Source: Paludibacteraceae bacterium (lineage in GTDB: Bacteria; Bacteroidota; Bacteroidia; Bacteroidales; Paludibacteraceae). From it: a stretch of DNA of 64,000 nt. The stretch covers positions 62,001-126,000 of the forward strand of contig JAFVBR010000001.1 of NCBI GenBank assembly GCA_017479885.1, read 5' to 3'. Under the pieces are notes generated by a model that saw only the letters and a list, made by a program, of their open reading frames with translations, was not told where the DNA came from and ran no database searches. This document shows positions 9,168 to 17,118 of the stretch, one piece after another (position 1 is the stretch's first letter; the number at the start of each line of letters is the position of its first letter). A program made the translations under genes and the position numbers.

Positions 9168-9884
9168 ATGTCTGTAGAAATCGCACATCTTAGCAAGAGT
9201 ATAGGCAAAACGCATATACTGCGCGACATCAACCTCAACATCGCTGAGAATGGTGTCGTGGGTCTGCTGGGACCCAACGGTGCTGGCAAGAGCACTCTGA
9301 TGAAATGCCTTACCGGTCTGTGGGATTTCCAGCAGGGGGAGATTGCAATTGACGGAATAAAGGCTGTCGCTAAAGACAGGAAGAATGCCATTATGCCGCA
9401 TGAAGTGGCTCTACACATAGGTTATCTGCCTGAAAACAACCCTCTCTATGAGGACATGTATGTACGTGAGTACCTTCAGTTTATGCTCTCGGTAGCGGGT
9501 GATAAGCGGGTGATTAGCGGGTCATTGAGCAATCTCCTCGATATGGTCGGACTCACACCCATGGCAAACAAGCGTATTCGTGAACTCTCCAAAGGCTATC
9601 GTCAGCGTGTCGGACTGGCACAGGCTATCTCTGCCGACCCCGGCTTGCTCATACTCGATGAACCAACCACAGGTCTCGACCCCAACCAGCTTGACGAGAT
9701 TCGCGCTCTCATCCGCAGACTCGGGCAAGACCGCATCGTCATACTCTCCACACATATTCTGCAGGAGATACAGGCCATGTGCAACCGCGTCATCATCCTC
9801 TCCGAAGGGCAAATCAGATACGACAGCACTGACCTGAACAACATAGAAGAAATATTCAGAGAACGCACCAGAACATCAATGTAA
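9168..9884 (+). CDS. ABC transporter ATP-binding protein, GldA-like
   Basis: 238 residues. Walker A GPNGAGKST (about 34-42), Q-loop region IGYLPENNPLYEDMYVREYL (about 83-102), signature LSKGYRQRVGLAQA (about 139-152), Walker B LLILDEPTTGLDP (about 161-173) and the H-loop STHILQE. The Q-loop and signature wording resembles GldA. It is about 60 residues shorter at the C-terminus than GldA of gliding bacteria, and no GldF/GldG-like permease gene is next to it, so the transporter partner is unknown. It lies 8 bp after rnz. Confidence 0.75.
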   Translation: MSVEIAHLSKSIGKTHILRDINLNIAENGVVGLLGPNGAGKSTLMKCLTGLWDFQQGEIAIDGIKAVAKDRKNAIMPHEVALHIGYLPENNPLYEDMYVREYLQFMLSVAGDKRVISGSLSNLLDMVGLTPMANKRIRELSKGYRQRVGLAQAISADPGLLILDEPTTGLDPNQLDEIRALIRRLGQDRIVILSTHILQEIQAMCNRVIILSEGQIRYDSTDLNNIEEIFRERTRTSM

Positions 9885-9933
9885 CCGGTGCCGACATTCA
9901 TACATTAGTACAACCAAACAACATAACATCATC

Positions 9934-10557
9934 ATGTTTTCCGGAATAGTAGAAACAATGGCTCAGGTGGTAGCCATCGAACATGACCACACCAACATAC
10001 ATTTCACCTTCACTTGCCCCTTTGCAGACGAACTTGGCATAGACCAGTCGGTGGCACACAACGGCGTGTGCCTCACCGTTGTCAGACTGGACAAGGAGAA
10101 GAAACAGTACGTAGTAACAGTAATGGAGGAGTCGCTCCGTCGTAGCAACCTCGGTCTTCTCAAGGTTGGCGACTGCGTGAATGTAGAACGCTCCATGCTC
10201 CTCAACGAGCGTCTTGACGGACATATCGTGCAAGGACATGTTGACCAGACTGCAGTCTGCATCGATGCTCACGAAACCGATGGTAGCTGGTACTACCGCT
10301 TCTCTTACGACTCTGACCCTGAGATGATAAGCCGGGGCTACTTCTGCGTGGACAAAGGCTCTGTCAGTGTCAACGGTGTCAGTCTTACCGTGTGCGAGCC
10401 TGACGTAAAGGACGGCAAAGGCTACGTAAGCGTGTGCATCATTCCTTACACGCATGAGGTCACCAACTTCAAATATATCAAGGAAGGCACCGTCGTCAAT
10501 CTCGAATTCGACATAATCGGCAAATATATCAGCCGACTCGCAGAACTGAAAGGATAG
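9934..10557 (+). CDS. ribE: Riboflavin synthase alpha subunit
   Basis: 207 residues with the internal duplication typical of the trimeric enzyme: MFSGIVETMAQV...VAHNGVCLTVV and LDGHIVQGHVDQTA in the first lumazine-binding barrel (about 1-97), then SVSVNGVSLTV and IPYTHEVTNF in the second. It converts two 6,7-dimethyl-8-ribityllumazine molecules to riboflavin. Last gene of the dnaN run. Its final codons lie inside a 24-bp tandem duplication. Confidence 0.95.
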   Translation: MFSGIVETMAQVVAIEHDHTNIHFTFTCPFADELGIDQSVAHNGVCLTVVRLDKEKKQYVVTVMEESLRRSNLGLLKVGDCVNVERSMLLNERLDGHIVQGHVDQTAVCIDAHETDGSWYYRFSYDSDPEMISRGYFCVDKGSVSVNGVSLTVCEPDVKDGKGYVSVCIIPYTHEVTNFKYIKEGTVVNLEFDIIGKYISRLAELKG

Positions 10558-10585
10558 TCTATCGCAGAACTGAAAAGATAGTCTA
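10538..10585. repeat. 24-bp tandem duplication over the ribE stop codon
   Basis: Two adjacent 24-bp copies (10538-10561 and 10562-10585) beginning TCGCAGAACTGAAA differ at one base. The first copy holds the last ribE codons and its stop. Confidence 0.92.
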
Positions 10586-10620
10586 TATTAGTGGCGGGTA
10601 ATAAAGGTATATAATTATTG

Positions 10621-10654
10621 AATTATAATCTTATTCGAATTATAATCTTAGTCG
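10621..10654. repeat. 17-bp tandem duplication over the ruvB stop codon
   Basis: AATTATAATCTTATTCG (10621-10637) is followed directly by AATTATAATCTTAGTCG (10638-10654), one mismatch. The ruvB stop (10648-10650, minus) lies inside the second copy. Confidence 0.92.
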
Positions 10655-11667
10655 AATAATGTTCCGGTCGTGTCTTGCTGCCAGCGCGTCTTACCCAAAT
10701 GCTTGTATGCCAAGTCAGTCGCCTCACGTCCTCGCGGAGTGCGCTTGATGAAGCCTTCCATGATCAGGTAAGGCTCATACACGTCCTCTATCGTACCCGG
10801 GTCATCGCCCATAGCGGTGGCAATGGTGGTAAGCCCCACGGGTCCGCCTTTGAACTTGTCGATGATGGTGCACAGCAGTTTGTTGTCAATCTCGTCAAGT
10901 CCGAAGGTGTCGATATTCAGTGCCTCAAGGGCGAACTTGGCTATCTCAAGGTCTATGTTGCCGTTGCCCTTCACCTGCGCGAAGTCGCGCACGCGGCGGA
11001 GCAGAGCATTGGCAATACGAGGCGTACCGCGGCTGCGGCGGGCAATCTCACCTGCGGCATGAGAGTCAATCTTCACTCCCAGCAGCCGCGCAGAGCGTTT
11101 CACAATCTGAGTCAGCACTTCAGCATCATAATACTCCAAGTGGCAGTTGATACCGAAACGTGCACGGAGCGGCGAGGTCAGCAGACCGCTCCGGGTGGTG
11201 GCACCTATCAGAGTGAAGCGGTTGAGATCTATCTGGATGGTGCGTGCCGAAGGTCCCTTGTCTATCATGATGTCAATACGATAGTCCTCCATGGCAGAGT
11301 AGAGGTACTCTTCTACAACAGGCGAGAGACGGTGTATCTCATCTATGAACAGCACATCGTTGGTCTCAAGAGATGTCAGCAGACCTGCAAGGTCTCCCGG
11401 CTTGTCAAGCACAGGTCCTGAAGTAACCTTGAATCCTACGCCAAGTTCGTTGGCTATGATGTTGCTCAGTGTGGTCTTGCCCAAACCCGGAGGACCGAAC
11501 AGCAGTGTGTGGTCCAGACTCTCTCCGCGCAAGCGTGCTGCCTCCACGAAGACACGCAGATTGTTTACTATCTTGGTCTGACCGGCAAAGTCATCGAAAC
11601 TCAAAGGACGCAAGGCATTGTCCTGCTCCTTCTCTGTCAGTTTTTCTCTTATATCAAAATCACTCAT
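10648..11667 (-). CDS. ruvB: Holliday junction branch migration ATPase RuvB
   Basis: 339 residues, full length. Seen: [12 protein letters not shown] (about 19-30), Walker [13 protein letters not shown] (about 56-67), Walker [10 protein letters not shown] (about 105-113), sensor/arginine-finger region [20 protein letters not shown] (about 153-172), and a C-terminal winged helix with [16 protein letters not shown]. It drives Holliday junction branch migration with RuvA. It converges with ribE and lies 62 bp downstream of the flippase gene. Confidence 0.97.
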   Translation of the reverse strand: MSDFDIREKLTEKEQDNALRPLSFDDFAGQTKIVNNLRVFVEAARLRGESLDHTLLFGPPGLGKTTLSNIIANELGVGFKVTSGPVLDKPGDLAGLLTSLETNDVLFIDEIHRLSPVVEEYLYSAMEDYRIDIMIDKGPSARTIQIDLNRFTLIGATTRSGLLTSPLRARFGINCHLEYYDAEVLTQIVKRSARLLGVKIDSHAAGEIARRSRGTPRIANALLRRVRDFAQVKGNGNIDLEIAKFALEALNIDTFGLDEIDNKLLCTIIDKFKGGPVGLTTIATAMGDDPGTIEDVYEPYLIMEGFIKRTPRGREATDLAYKHLGKTRWQQDTTGTLFD

Positions 11668-11701
11668 AATGTCTTTTATCTTTTAGCAAGCAGTCTCTCA
11701 G

Positions 11702-11743
11702 CTTTCTACTTTCGACTTTTATCTTTCGACTATCTACTAAAAT
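11702..11743. repeat. 7-bp-period degenerate repeat at the flippase gene end
   Basis: Six consecutive 7-mers: CTTTCTA, CTTTCGA, CTTTTAT, CTTTCGA, CTATCTA, CTAAAAT. The flippase stop codon (11730-11732, minus) is inside the fifth unit, so the repeat encodes the last residues of that protein. Confidence 0.75.
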
Positions 11744-13229
11744 ACTTTCCTACCACCGGCAGACCCGACAGTGGGAAGTCTTTCCTTACAAGTACCACAA
11801 GATATATTATCAGCAGCACTGTGCCGGCTGCCATACTGATGCTCATCTGATGAGCAGGCACCAATAGCCGCACTGCGTAATACACGCCGAGCAGCACCAA
11901 AGTCAGCAGAGTGTATCCTCCTATTGCCTTCAGGTCGTAAGGTATGACAAGATATCGCCTGCCGACGAAGTAACTGAGCAGCATTATCACAAAATAGCAC
12001 ACCGTACTCGACAGCGCAGACGCCATATAGCCTATCTTAGGAACAAAGACAACCTGCAGGGTGAACGTGATTGCCACACCTATCAGCGAGAACCATGCTC
12101 CCCACTGTGTCCTGTCTGTCAGCTTGTACCAGAACGAGAGGTTGAAATATACGCCCTGAAAGATGTATGTCCACAGCACTATCGGCACTATCTTCAGTCC
12201 GCTCCAGTAACTCTCCGCTACGATGAACTTCAGCACGTCAAGATAGAACACCATGCCGAGCAGAATAAGGTAGGAAAAGATGATGTAGTACTTCATTGCA
12301 TCAGCGTAGGCTTCCACCGACTGCTTGTCCTTGTGTTTGGAAAATACGTAGGGTTCGTAGGCATAACGGAAAGCCTGTGTGAACATCATCATCACCATCG
12401 CCACCTTGAAGCATGCTCCGTAGATGCCTAACTGTGTCTGTGCGTCCTCGCCTGTGTAGAGAAACGGGAACAGAATCCTGTCAAGTGTCTGGTTCATTAT
12501 GCCTGCCACTCCCAGCACCAGCAACGGCAGCGAGTAGCGCAGTATCTGCCGCAGCAGCGACCAACTGAAACTGTATTTCTCTGCCAGCATCGCAGGTAGC
12601 AGACAGAGGGTCTGAATACCCGTCGCTATTATATTTGCCACGAACACGTACCCTACCCCGTAGTCCGGATTGTACCATGCGCTGATGATACTCCGGTCCT
12701 GAATCTTGGGGCAGAGCACAAGGAAGAACAGGTTGAGCAGGATATTGAGGAAGACAAACAGCAGTTTGAGTGCCGCAAAGCGGATCGGGCGTTTCTTGTA
12801 TCTGAGGTAAGCGAAGGGAATACTGGCGAAAGCGTCCATTGACACCACTATTGCCAAAAGCGAGACAAACTCCTGATGGTCAGGATAGCCTAACCACGCG
12901 GCAATCTGAGTGCTGAACACACAGCAGAGCACTGCGAACAGCAGTGACGTAGTGCCTACACAAGTCAGGATAGTGGTATATACCTGCGCAGGGTCCTTGT
13001 CCTCACGGTTGGCAAAGCGGAAGAAGCCTGTCTCCATACCGTAGGTGAGAATGACCAACAGCAGGGCGGTCCATGCATAAAGGTTGGTCACTATGCCGTA
13101 GTCAGCCTGACTCTGCAGCACGTAGGTGTACAGAGGCACCAACAGCCAGTTCAGAAACTTGCCTATTATGCTGCTAAGTCCGTATATAGCAGTGTCCTTA
13201 GCCAATCCGCGCATCTCTTTGTTAGCCAT
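11730..13229 (-). CDS. Polysaccharide flippase (Wzx/MATE-like)
   Basis: 499 residues, about 12-14 hydrophobic segments, beginning LAKDTAIYGLSSIIGKFLNWLLVPLYTYVL. This opening and the spacing of helices fit the oligosaccharide-flippase superfamily (lipopolysaccharide or O-antigen export across the inner membrane). The substrate cannot be told from sequence. No glycosyltransferase cluster surrounds it; the nearest glycosyltransferase gene is at 15958. The C-terminus overlaps a 7-bp repeat. A promoter is seen at 13330-13360. Confidence 0.85.
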   Translation of the reverse strand: MANKEMRGLAKDTAIYGLSSIIGKFLNWLLVPLYTYVLQSQADYGIVTNLYAWTALLLVILTYGMETGFFRFANREDKDPAQVYTTILTCVGTTSLLFAVLCCVFSTQIAAWLGYPDHQEFVSLLAIVVSMDAFASIPFAYLRYKKRPIRFAALKLLFVFLNILLNLFFLVLCPKIQDRSIISAWYNPDYGVGYVFVANIIATGIQTLCLLPAMLAEKYSFSWSLLRQILRYSLPLLVLGVAGIMNQTLDRILFPFLYTGEDAQTQLGIYGACFKVAMVMMMFTQAFRYAYEPYVFSKHKDKQSVEAYADAMKYYIIFSYLILLGMVFYLDVLKFIVAESYWSGLKIVPIVLWTYIFQGVYFNLSFWYKLTDRTQWGAWFSLIGVAITFTLQVVFVPKIGYMASALSSTVCYFVIMLLSYFVGRRYLVIPYDLKAIGGYTLLTLVLLGVYYAVRLLVPAHQMSISMAAGTVLLIIYLVVLVRKDFPLSGLPVVGKYFSR

Positions 13230-13284
13230 AATACTCAGATATTCGACTATTTGTGTATTGTTTAACGACTTGAAACATTAAACG

Positions 13285-13302
13285 GTCCGTCAGCCGACGG
13301 AC
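13285..13302 (-). promoter_or_regulatory. Hairpin in the flippase leader
   Basis: GTCCGTC (13285-13291) and GACGGAC (13296-13302) form a perfect 7-bp stem with a 4-nt loop in the predicted 5' leader of the flippase transcript. No regulatory role is proven. Confidence 0.35.
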
Positions 13303-13329
13303 GTGAAACCTGAAACTCATTTCACCCCG

Positions 13330-13360
13330 CAAAGATAATGCTTATTTTCGGAATATACAA
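13330..13360 (-). promoter_or_regulatory. Promoter for the flippase gene
   Basis: Minus-strand TATCTTTG at 13330-13337 with TTG at 13358-13360, 20 bp upstream. The expected leader is about 94 nt. Confidence 0.55.
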
Positions 13361-13363
13361 TTA

Positions 13364-13407
13364 TATATAACTAAAAAACTACTGATATATAACCAAAAAA
13401 CTACTGA
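13364..13407. repeat. 22-bp tandem duplication upstream of the flippase promoter
   Basis: Two adjacent 22-bp copies (13364-13385, 13386-13407) starting TATATAAC and ending AAACTACTGA, one mismatch. 22 bp is twice the 11-bp period seen elsewhere in this window. Confidence 0.9.
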
Positions 13408-13519
13408 AAACCTTTTTTCCACATGTTTGTAAATGTGGAGCAGTTGAAGGGCAGCTTTGTCAACCGCATCTTCCACCTCAGCTTAAATAGAGAACGGACG
13501 AGTGATAGCAAGGACGATG

Positions 13520-14758
13520 TCAGTGCTTCGGACTCCAGAAATAATCGGTTAGCCATTGTGGGAACCGGCTTTTGGTGGCGACTTCCTTTAACTCCCCATC
13601 CTCCACTCTCAGTTCTTGACCACCGGCTCTGGAAGATTCCATCGCCCGTTGCACTCTGTCTTTCCCTGCACCGAGACGGATACCGACGGAAGCTTGCACT
13701 TTCCAGTTCCAGTTCTCAAGTGAAATAATATTATTGTTGACGGTTGTCTTGGAGCGGAAGCGGAAGTTCTCCGCCGTAGCCCAGACATTGAGATGCACCC
13801 ATTTGTTGATTTCCCAACTTACAGCGGCGCGCATATTGCCGGATACATGTACGGGAAAAGAGGACTCAAGGTTGTACATCGGCTCATCAGGCAGACCGTT
13901 AGCAATACTGTCCGGCAGGTAGAAAGAAACGAGATTGACAGAATAGGTTACGAGCATGGCTGCAGCAGAAACGTGCAGTAAGACCTTGCCGTGATTAGGC
14001 GTGTAATTGATGCCGTAGCCTATGCCGGCAGCTATCTGTCTGCTGCGGACAGCCGTCAGGTTGGACATCAACGCCGGCAGAAGGGGGATTCCCGCCTCAG
14101 GCACTTTCATGGAGTCAGACAACGCCACCTGGCTGGAGAGATAGGAGAGATGAAGCAGAAGTGAACCGGCGGTTTTCTTCTGGATATACGATTGCTTTAC
14201 GGCTGCCTGGTGGGAATAATGAGCGGCGTTAAGCGCGTACCATAGGTTCAGACTGGCGTTGGTGATGACTATTTCGTTCTTGGCGAAATCTTTGATTGCC
14301 CAATCACCAACGGAAAGAGAGGTGTTGATGTTGGTACTGGTCTGGATGGCAAAATCAATACCGACATACTTGCTGCCAAGCGAAAAACTGAGCCGTTGCG
14401 CGTATGCATGCAGCGCGTCCCAACTGTAGCCGAAGCCGAACCCGCGGTAAGCTGCGTAGAAACCGAGGTCCACACTTGGCGTTGTTTTGTTGAGAAGAGT
14501 GAAATCCAACTTGCCGTACTCGGCAATATCTGTGGTGGAAGTGAGGTTGGAGTTAATACCTACCATAGCGTTGGTATAAGCGAGCCGCCAACTGTGCTCA
14601 GGCAAATCAATATAAGTAGTGTCTATACCCTTGCGCAAGTAATTATCCATACGGTTACCGGTTCTGTAGAAGAACTGCAGACCTTTGGTCGGTTCACCAT
14701 TGGCGCACAAACAAAGAATGGACAGCAAGAGGAGAAGATATGTTTTTGTTCTGTTCAT
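13520..14758 (-). CDS. Exported outer-membrane-like protein, DUF4421-like
   Basis: 412 residues from the ATG at 14758 (an in-frame TTG 6 bp upstream is less likely). A signal peptide (MNRTKTYLLLLLSILCLCANG) is followed by DTTYIDLPEHSWRLAYTN and many alternating strands ending VQASVGIRLGAG, a beta-barrel pattern I associate with DUF4421. The last 45 or so residues (from KDRVQRAMESS) look unlike a barrel. Part of that tail (ELRVEDGELKE) is encoded by a 7-bp-period repeat (13590-13617), so the C-terminus may be a repeat-driven extension. Function unknown. Confidence 0.6.
   Translation of the reverse strand: MNRTKTYLLLLLSILCLCANGEPTKGLQFFYRTGNRMDNYLRKGIDTTYIDLPEHSWRLAYTNAMVGINSNLTSTTDIAEYGKLDFTLLNKTTPSVDLGFYAAYRGFGFGYSWDALHAYAQRLSFSLGSKYVGIDFAIQTSTNINTSLSVGDWAIKDFAKNEIVITNASLNLWYALNAAHYSHQAAVKQSYIQKKTAGSLLLHLSYLSSQVALSDSMKVPEAGIPLLPALMSNLTAVRSRQIAAGIGYGINYTPNHGKVLLHVSAAAMLVTYSVNLVSFYLPDSIANGLPDEPMYNLESSFPVHVSGNMRAAVSWEINKWVHLNVWATAENFRFRSKTTVNNNIISLENWNWKVQASVGIRLGAGKDRVQRAMESSRAGGQELRVEDGELKEVATKSRFPQWLTDYFWSPKH
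13590..13617. repeat. 7-bp-period repeat inside the C-terminal coding region
   Basis: Plus-strand 7-mers AACTCCC, CATCCTC, CACTCTC, AGTTCTT run in register with no gaps inside the end of the DUF4421-like gene. Confidence 0.5.
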
Positions 14759-14825
14759 GGACAAGGCAGATGACAGACGAGGTTTGTTTGATTTGTATCA
14801 TACGTGTTGCACATATTCATATGTG

Positions 14826-15716
14826 CTACACGCGGAAGTTCTTGGGCGAAACACCTGCGTGACGGCGGAACCATGTGCCAAAGTGACTCTGATTGGCAAA
14901 ATTAAGTGCCTCGGCAATCTGCTGAATGTTCATGCGCGAAGTGTTGAGCAAGGCTTTGGCACGCAGGAGTGTGTAGCCGTCGAGCCAGTCGCCAAGAGTA
15001 CGCCCCGTGCTTTCTTTCACCACATTGGCAAGATACTTTGGCGAGACATGCAGACGGTCGGCATAGTAGTCCACACTGCGTTCACGCACGCACTCCTTCT
15101 CTGCCAAGGTAAGAAAATCGTCAGTCAGTTCCTCTGAACGGGTCATGCGCTTGGGAGCAACAAAGCGCGTTGAGAACATTCCCTGCAGGTTGCGTATCAA
15201 AGCCTTGAGCAGCAACACCGCAGCCTCGTGCGAGAACGGATTGCCGGCATCGGAGATATTCTCTTTGAGCAGTTCAAAGTACTTGCGTGCTGTTCCCATC
15301 TGTGTTTCTGTAAGAGACGAATATGGTGCACGATGCAGTGCATTGGCGACACGATAAGGCATGTCAATCAGGTTCATCTGCTCCACAATGTTGTTTGTGA
15401 AACTGACAACGAATGCCCGGCAATCTGCAGAAGCCTTGTCGAAATGCAGTATGAAATCAGGAATCAGCGCTATGGCACAAGGAGCACTGAGATGCACATC
15501 CTGCAGGTTGATTTGCGCACTCATCTCGCCACTCACTATAAACTGCAGCACATAGCGGTCCACTGAGAAATAATTAGGGAAGGAAGGCAATATTCCGGCA
15601 ATTTCAACAAGTTCTATACCATCACCCGAACTAAGTCGGTATTTCACATCACGCGTATCGAAATTCTGCACCACGTCAAACGGCGGTTGCGGCAAAAGAG
15701 TCTTACTGTCCTTCAT
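14826..15716 (-). CDS. AraC-family transcriptional regulator
   Basis: 296 residues. The N-terminal half (about 1-180) looks like a cupin-type sensor (DVHLSAPCAIALIPDFILHFDKA). The C-terminal 100 residues hold the two helix-turn-helix motifs: LHVSPKYLANVVKESTG and MNIQQIAEALNFANQSHFGTWFRR, followed by GVSPKNFR. The gene is divergent from the glycosyltransferase-esterase pair, so it could control that pair or itself; there is no direct evidence. The inducer is unknown. Confidence 0.9.
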   Translation of the reverse strand: MKDSKTLLPQPPFDVVQNFDTRDVKYRLSSGDGIELVEIAGILPSFPNYFSVDRYVLQFIVSGEMSAQINLQDVHLSAPCAIALIPDFILHFDKASADCRAFVVSFTNNIVEQMNLIDMPYRVANALHRAPYSSLTETQMGTARKYFELLKENISDAGNPFSHEAAVLLLKALIRNLQGMFSTRFVAPKRMTRSEELTDDFLTLAEKECVRERSVDYYADRLHVSPKYLANVVKESTGRTLGDWLDGYTLLRAKALLNTSRMNIQQIAEALNFANQSHFGTWFRRHAGVSPKNFRV

Positions 15717-15759
15717 AAGTCTTCCTGTCCTTCATAATAATTGTTCGTTTTTACGTCTG

Positions 15760-15791
15760 CAAAGGTACTGCTTGTTTTTCAAATACACAAA
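15760..15791 (-). promoter_or_regulatory. Promoter for the AraC-type regulator
   Basis: Minus-strand TACCTTTG at 15760-15767 with TTTG at 15788-15791, 20 bp upstream. Both boxes match the Bacteroidota consensus. Confidence 0.65.
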
Positions 15792-15846
15792 TAAAATTAT
15801 ACCCAACGGAACAAGAAAACACATATTATTGTTCATTTTAGCCAAT

Positions 15847-15855
15847 GGGGGGGGG
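15847..15855. repeat. G9 homopolymer in a divergent promoter region
   Basis: Nine consecutive G residues lie between the regulator promoter and the glycosyltransferase promoter, in otherwise A/T-rich DNA. Confidence 0.9.
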
Positions 15856-15891
15856 TAAAACAGAACAATAAAAGAGAATAATGGATATTTC

Positions 15892-15918
15892 TTGCATCAA
15901 CAGAAAGCAGTACTTTTG
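15892..15918 (+). promoter_or_regulatory. Promoter for the glycosyltransferase-esterase pair
   Basis: TACTTTTG at 15911-15918 with TTG at 15892-15894. Spacing is 16 bp, a little short. The ATG follows 39 bp downstream. Confidence 0.45.
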
Positions 15919-15957
15919 TATCCTGAAACTGCATAATACAGAGAAATCACAGGAAAA

Positions 15958-17118
15958 ATGAAAATCCTCTTTGTAATAGACACTTACGACACCAGCAACA
16001 ACGGCACGAGTATCTCGGCACAGCGTTTTGCGGCAGAACTGCGACATCGTGGTCATGAGGTGAAGATTCTTACAGCAGGCGAACCCGGCATTGATCGCTT
16101 CGCATTACCCACATTCCGCATGCCTGTGTTCCAACCGCTTATGGACAAGCATGATTTCAACTTCGCTTTCACGGAGATGGAAACAATACACGAAGCGGTT
16201 GAATGGGCAGACGTAATTCATTGTTTCCTGCCTTTTGCCATTGAGGTAGAAGCAAAACGTTACGCCGACAAGATAGGCAAACCTTCCACTGCCGCTTTCC
16301 ACATACAACCGCAGAACATGACGTCATCGGTAAACATGGGTAAGGTGGAATGGTTCAACGAATTGTTCTATCGCAATTTCAGGTTATTCCTTTACAACAA
16401 GTTTCGACATGTACACTGCCCCTCGCAGTTTATGGCTGACGAGATAGCCAAGCGCGGCTATACAGCCAAACTGCACGTCATAAGCAACGGCATACAAGAC
16501 GAATTTCTCGAGGCGGGGCATCGCAATATGAGTATGGGCAAGCCCGCCAAGTCGCCTGAATATGAAGGCAAAATTGTTGTAATGATGGTTGGCAGGCTCT
16601 CGCAGGAGAAGCGGCAGGACGTGATAATCAATGCCGTACCCTACTCAAAGTATGCCGACCGGATACAACTCGTCTTTGCAGGACGGGGACCGGAATACGA
16701 CAAATATGCGGAACTGGGCAAGAAACTCCACTATCCTCCTCAGTTTGTTTATCTGAGCCGTGATGAGTTGATCACTTTACTCGCTCAAACCGATGTTTAC
16801 GTGCATGCCTCTGACATGGAGAGTGAGGCCATATCATGCATAGAAGCCTTTGCCACGGGTCTTGTACCGGTAATAGCCAACTCGGAGGTAAGCGCAACAC
16901 CGCAGTTCGCACTCGATGGCCGCAGTCTCTTCCTCCCTGGCAATCCGAAAGACTTGGCACGCGCCATCGACTACTGGCTTGACCATCCTAACGAACGAGC
17001 ATACATGGAGAGACTCTATCAGAAAGAGGCTAAAAGGTTCTCGCTTGAGAACTCTGTCCGCTTGTTCGAAGAAATGCTCATGGAGGAAATAGAAGACTGC
17101 AGACGTGCACAAAATTAA
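15958..17118 (+). CDS. Group 1 (GT4-like) glycosyltransferase
   Basis: 386 residues. The N-terminal domain starts MKILFVIDTYDTSNNGTSISAQRFAAEL with the glycine/asparagine loop of GT4 enzymes. The C-terminal domain has VGRLSQEKRQDV (about 218-229), the nucleotide-sugar site, and the EX7E motif region SDMESEAISCIEAFATGLVPVI (about 282-303). It would transfer a sugar from an activated donor, probably to a lipid or glycan acceptor. It overlaps the esterase gene by 14 bp, so the two are translated together. Confidence 0.88.
   Translation: MKILFVIDTYDTSNNGTSISAQRFAAELRHRGHEVKILTAGEPGIDRFALPTFRMPVFQPLMDKHDFNFAFTEMETIHEAVEWADVIHCFLPFAIEVEAKRYADKIGKPSTAAFHIQPQNMTSSVNMGKVEWFNELFYRNFRLFLYNKFRHVHCPSQFMADEIAKRGYTAKLHVISNGIQDEFLEAGHRNMSMGKPAKSPEYEGKIVVMMVGRLSQEKRQDVIINAVPYSKYADRIQLVFAGRGPEYDKYAELGKKLHYPPQFVYLSRDELITLLAQTDVYVHASDMESEAISCIEAFATGLVPVIANSEVSATPQFALDGRSLFLPGNPKDLARAIDYWLDHPNERAYMERLYQKEAKRFSLENSVRLFEEMLMEEIEDCRRAQN

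Noticed and set aside
13423..13728. Plus-strand ORF of 101 codons
   Set aside because: It overlaps the 3' end of the DUF4421-like gene on the other strand, has low-complexity translation and no promoter.
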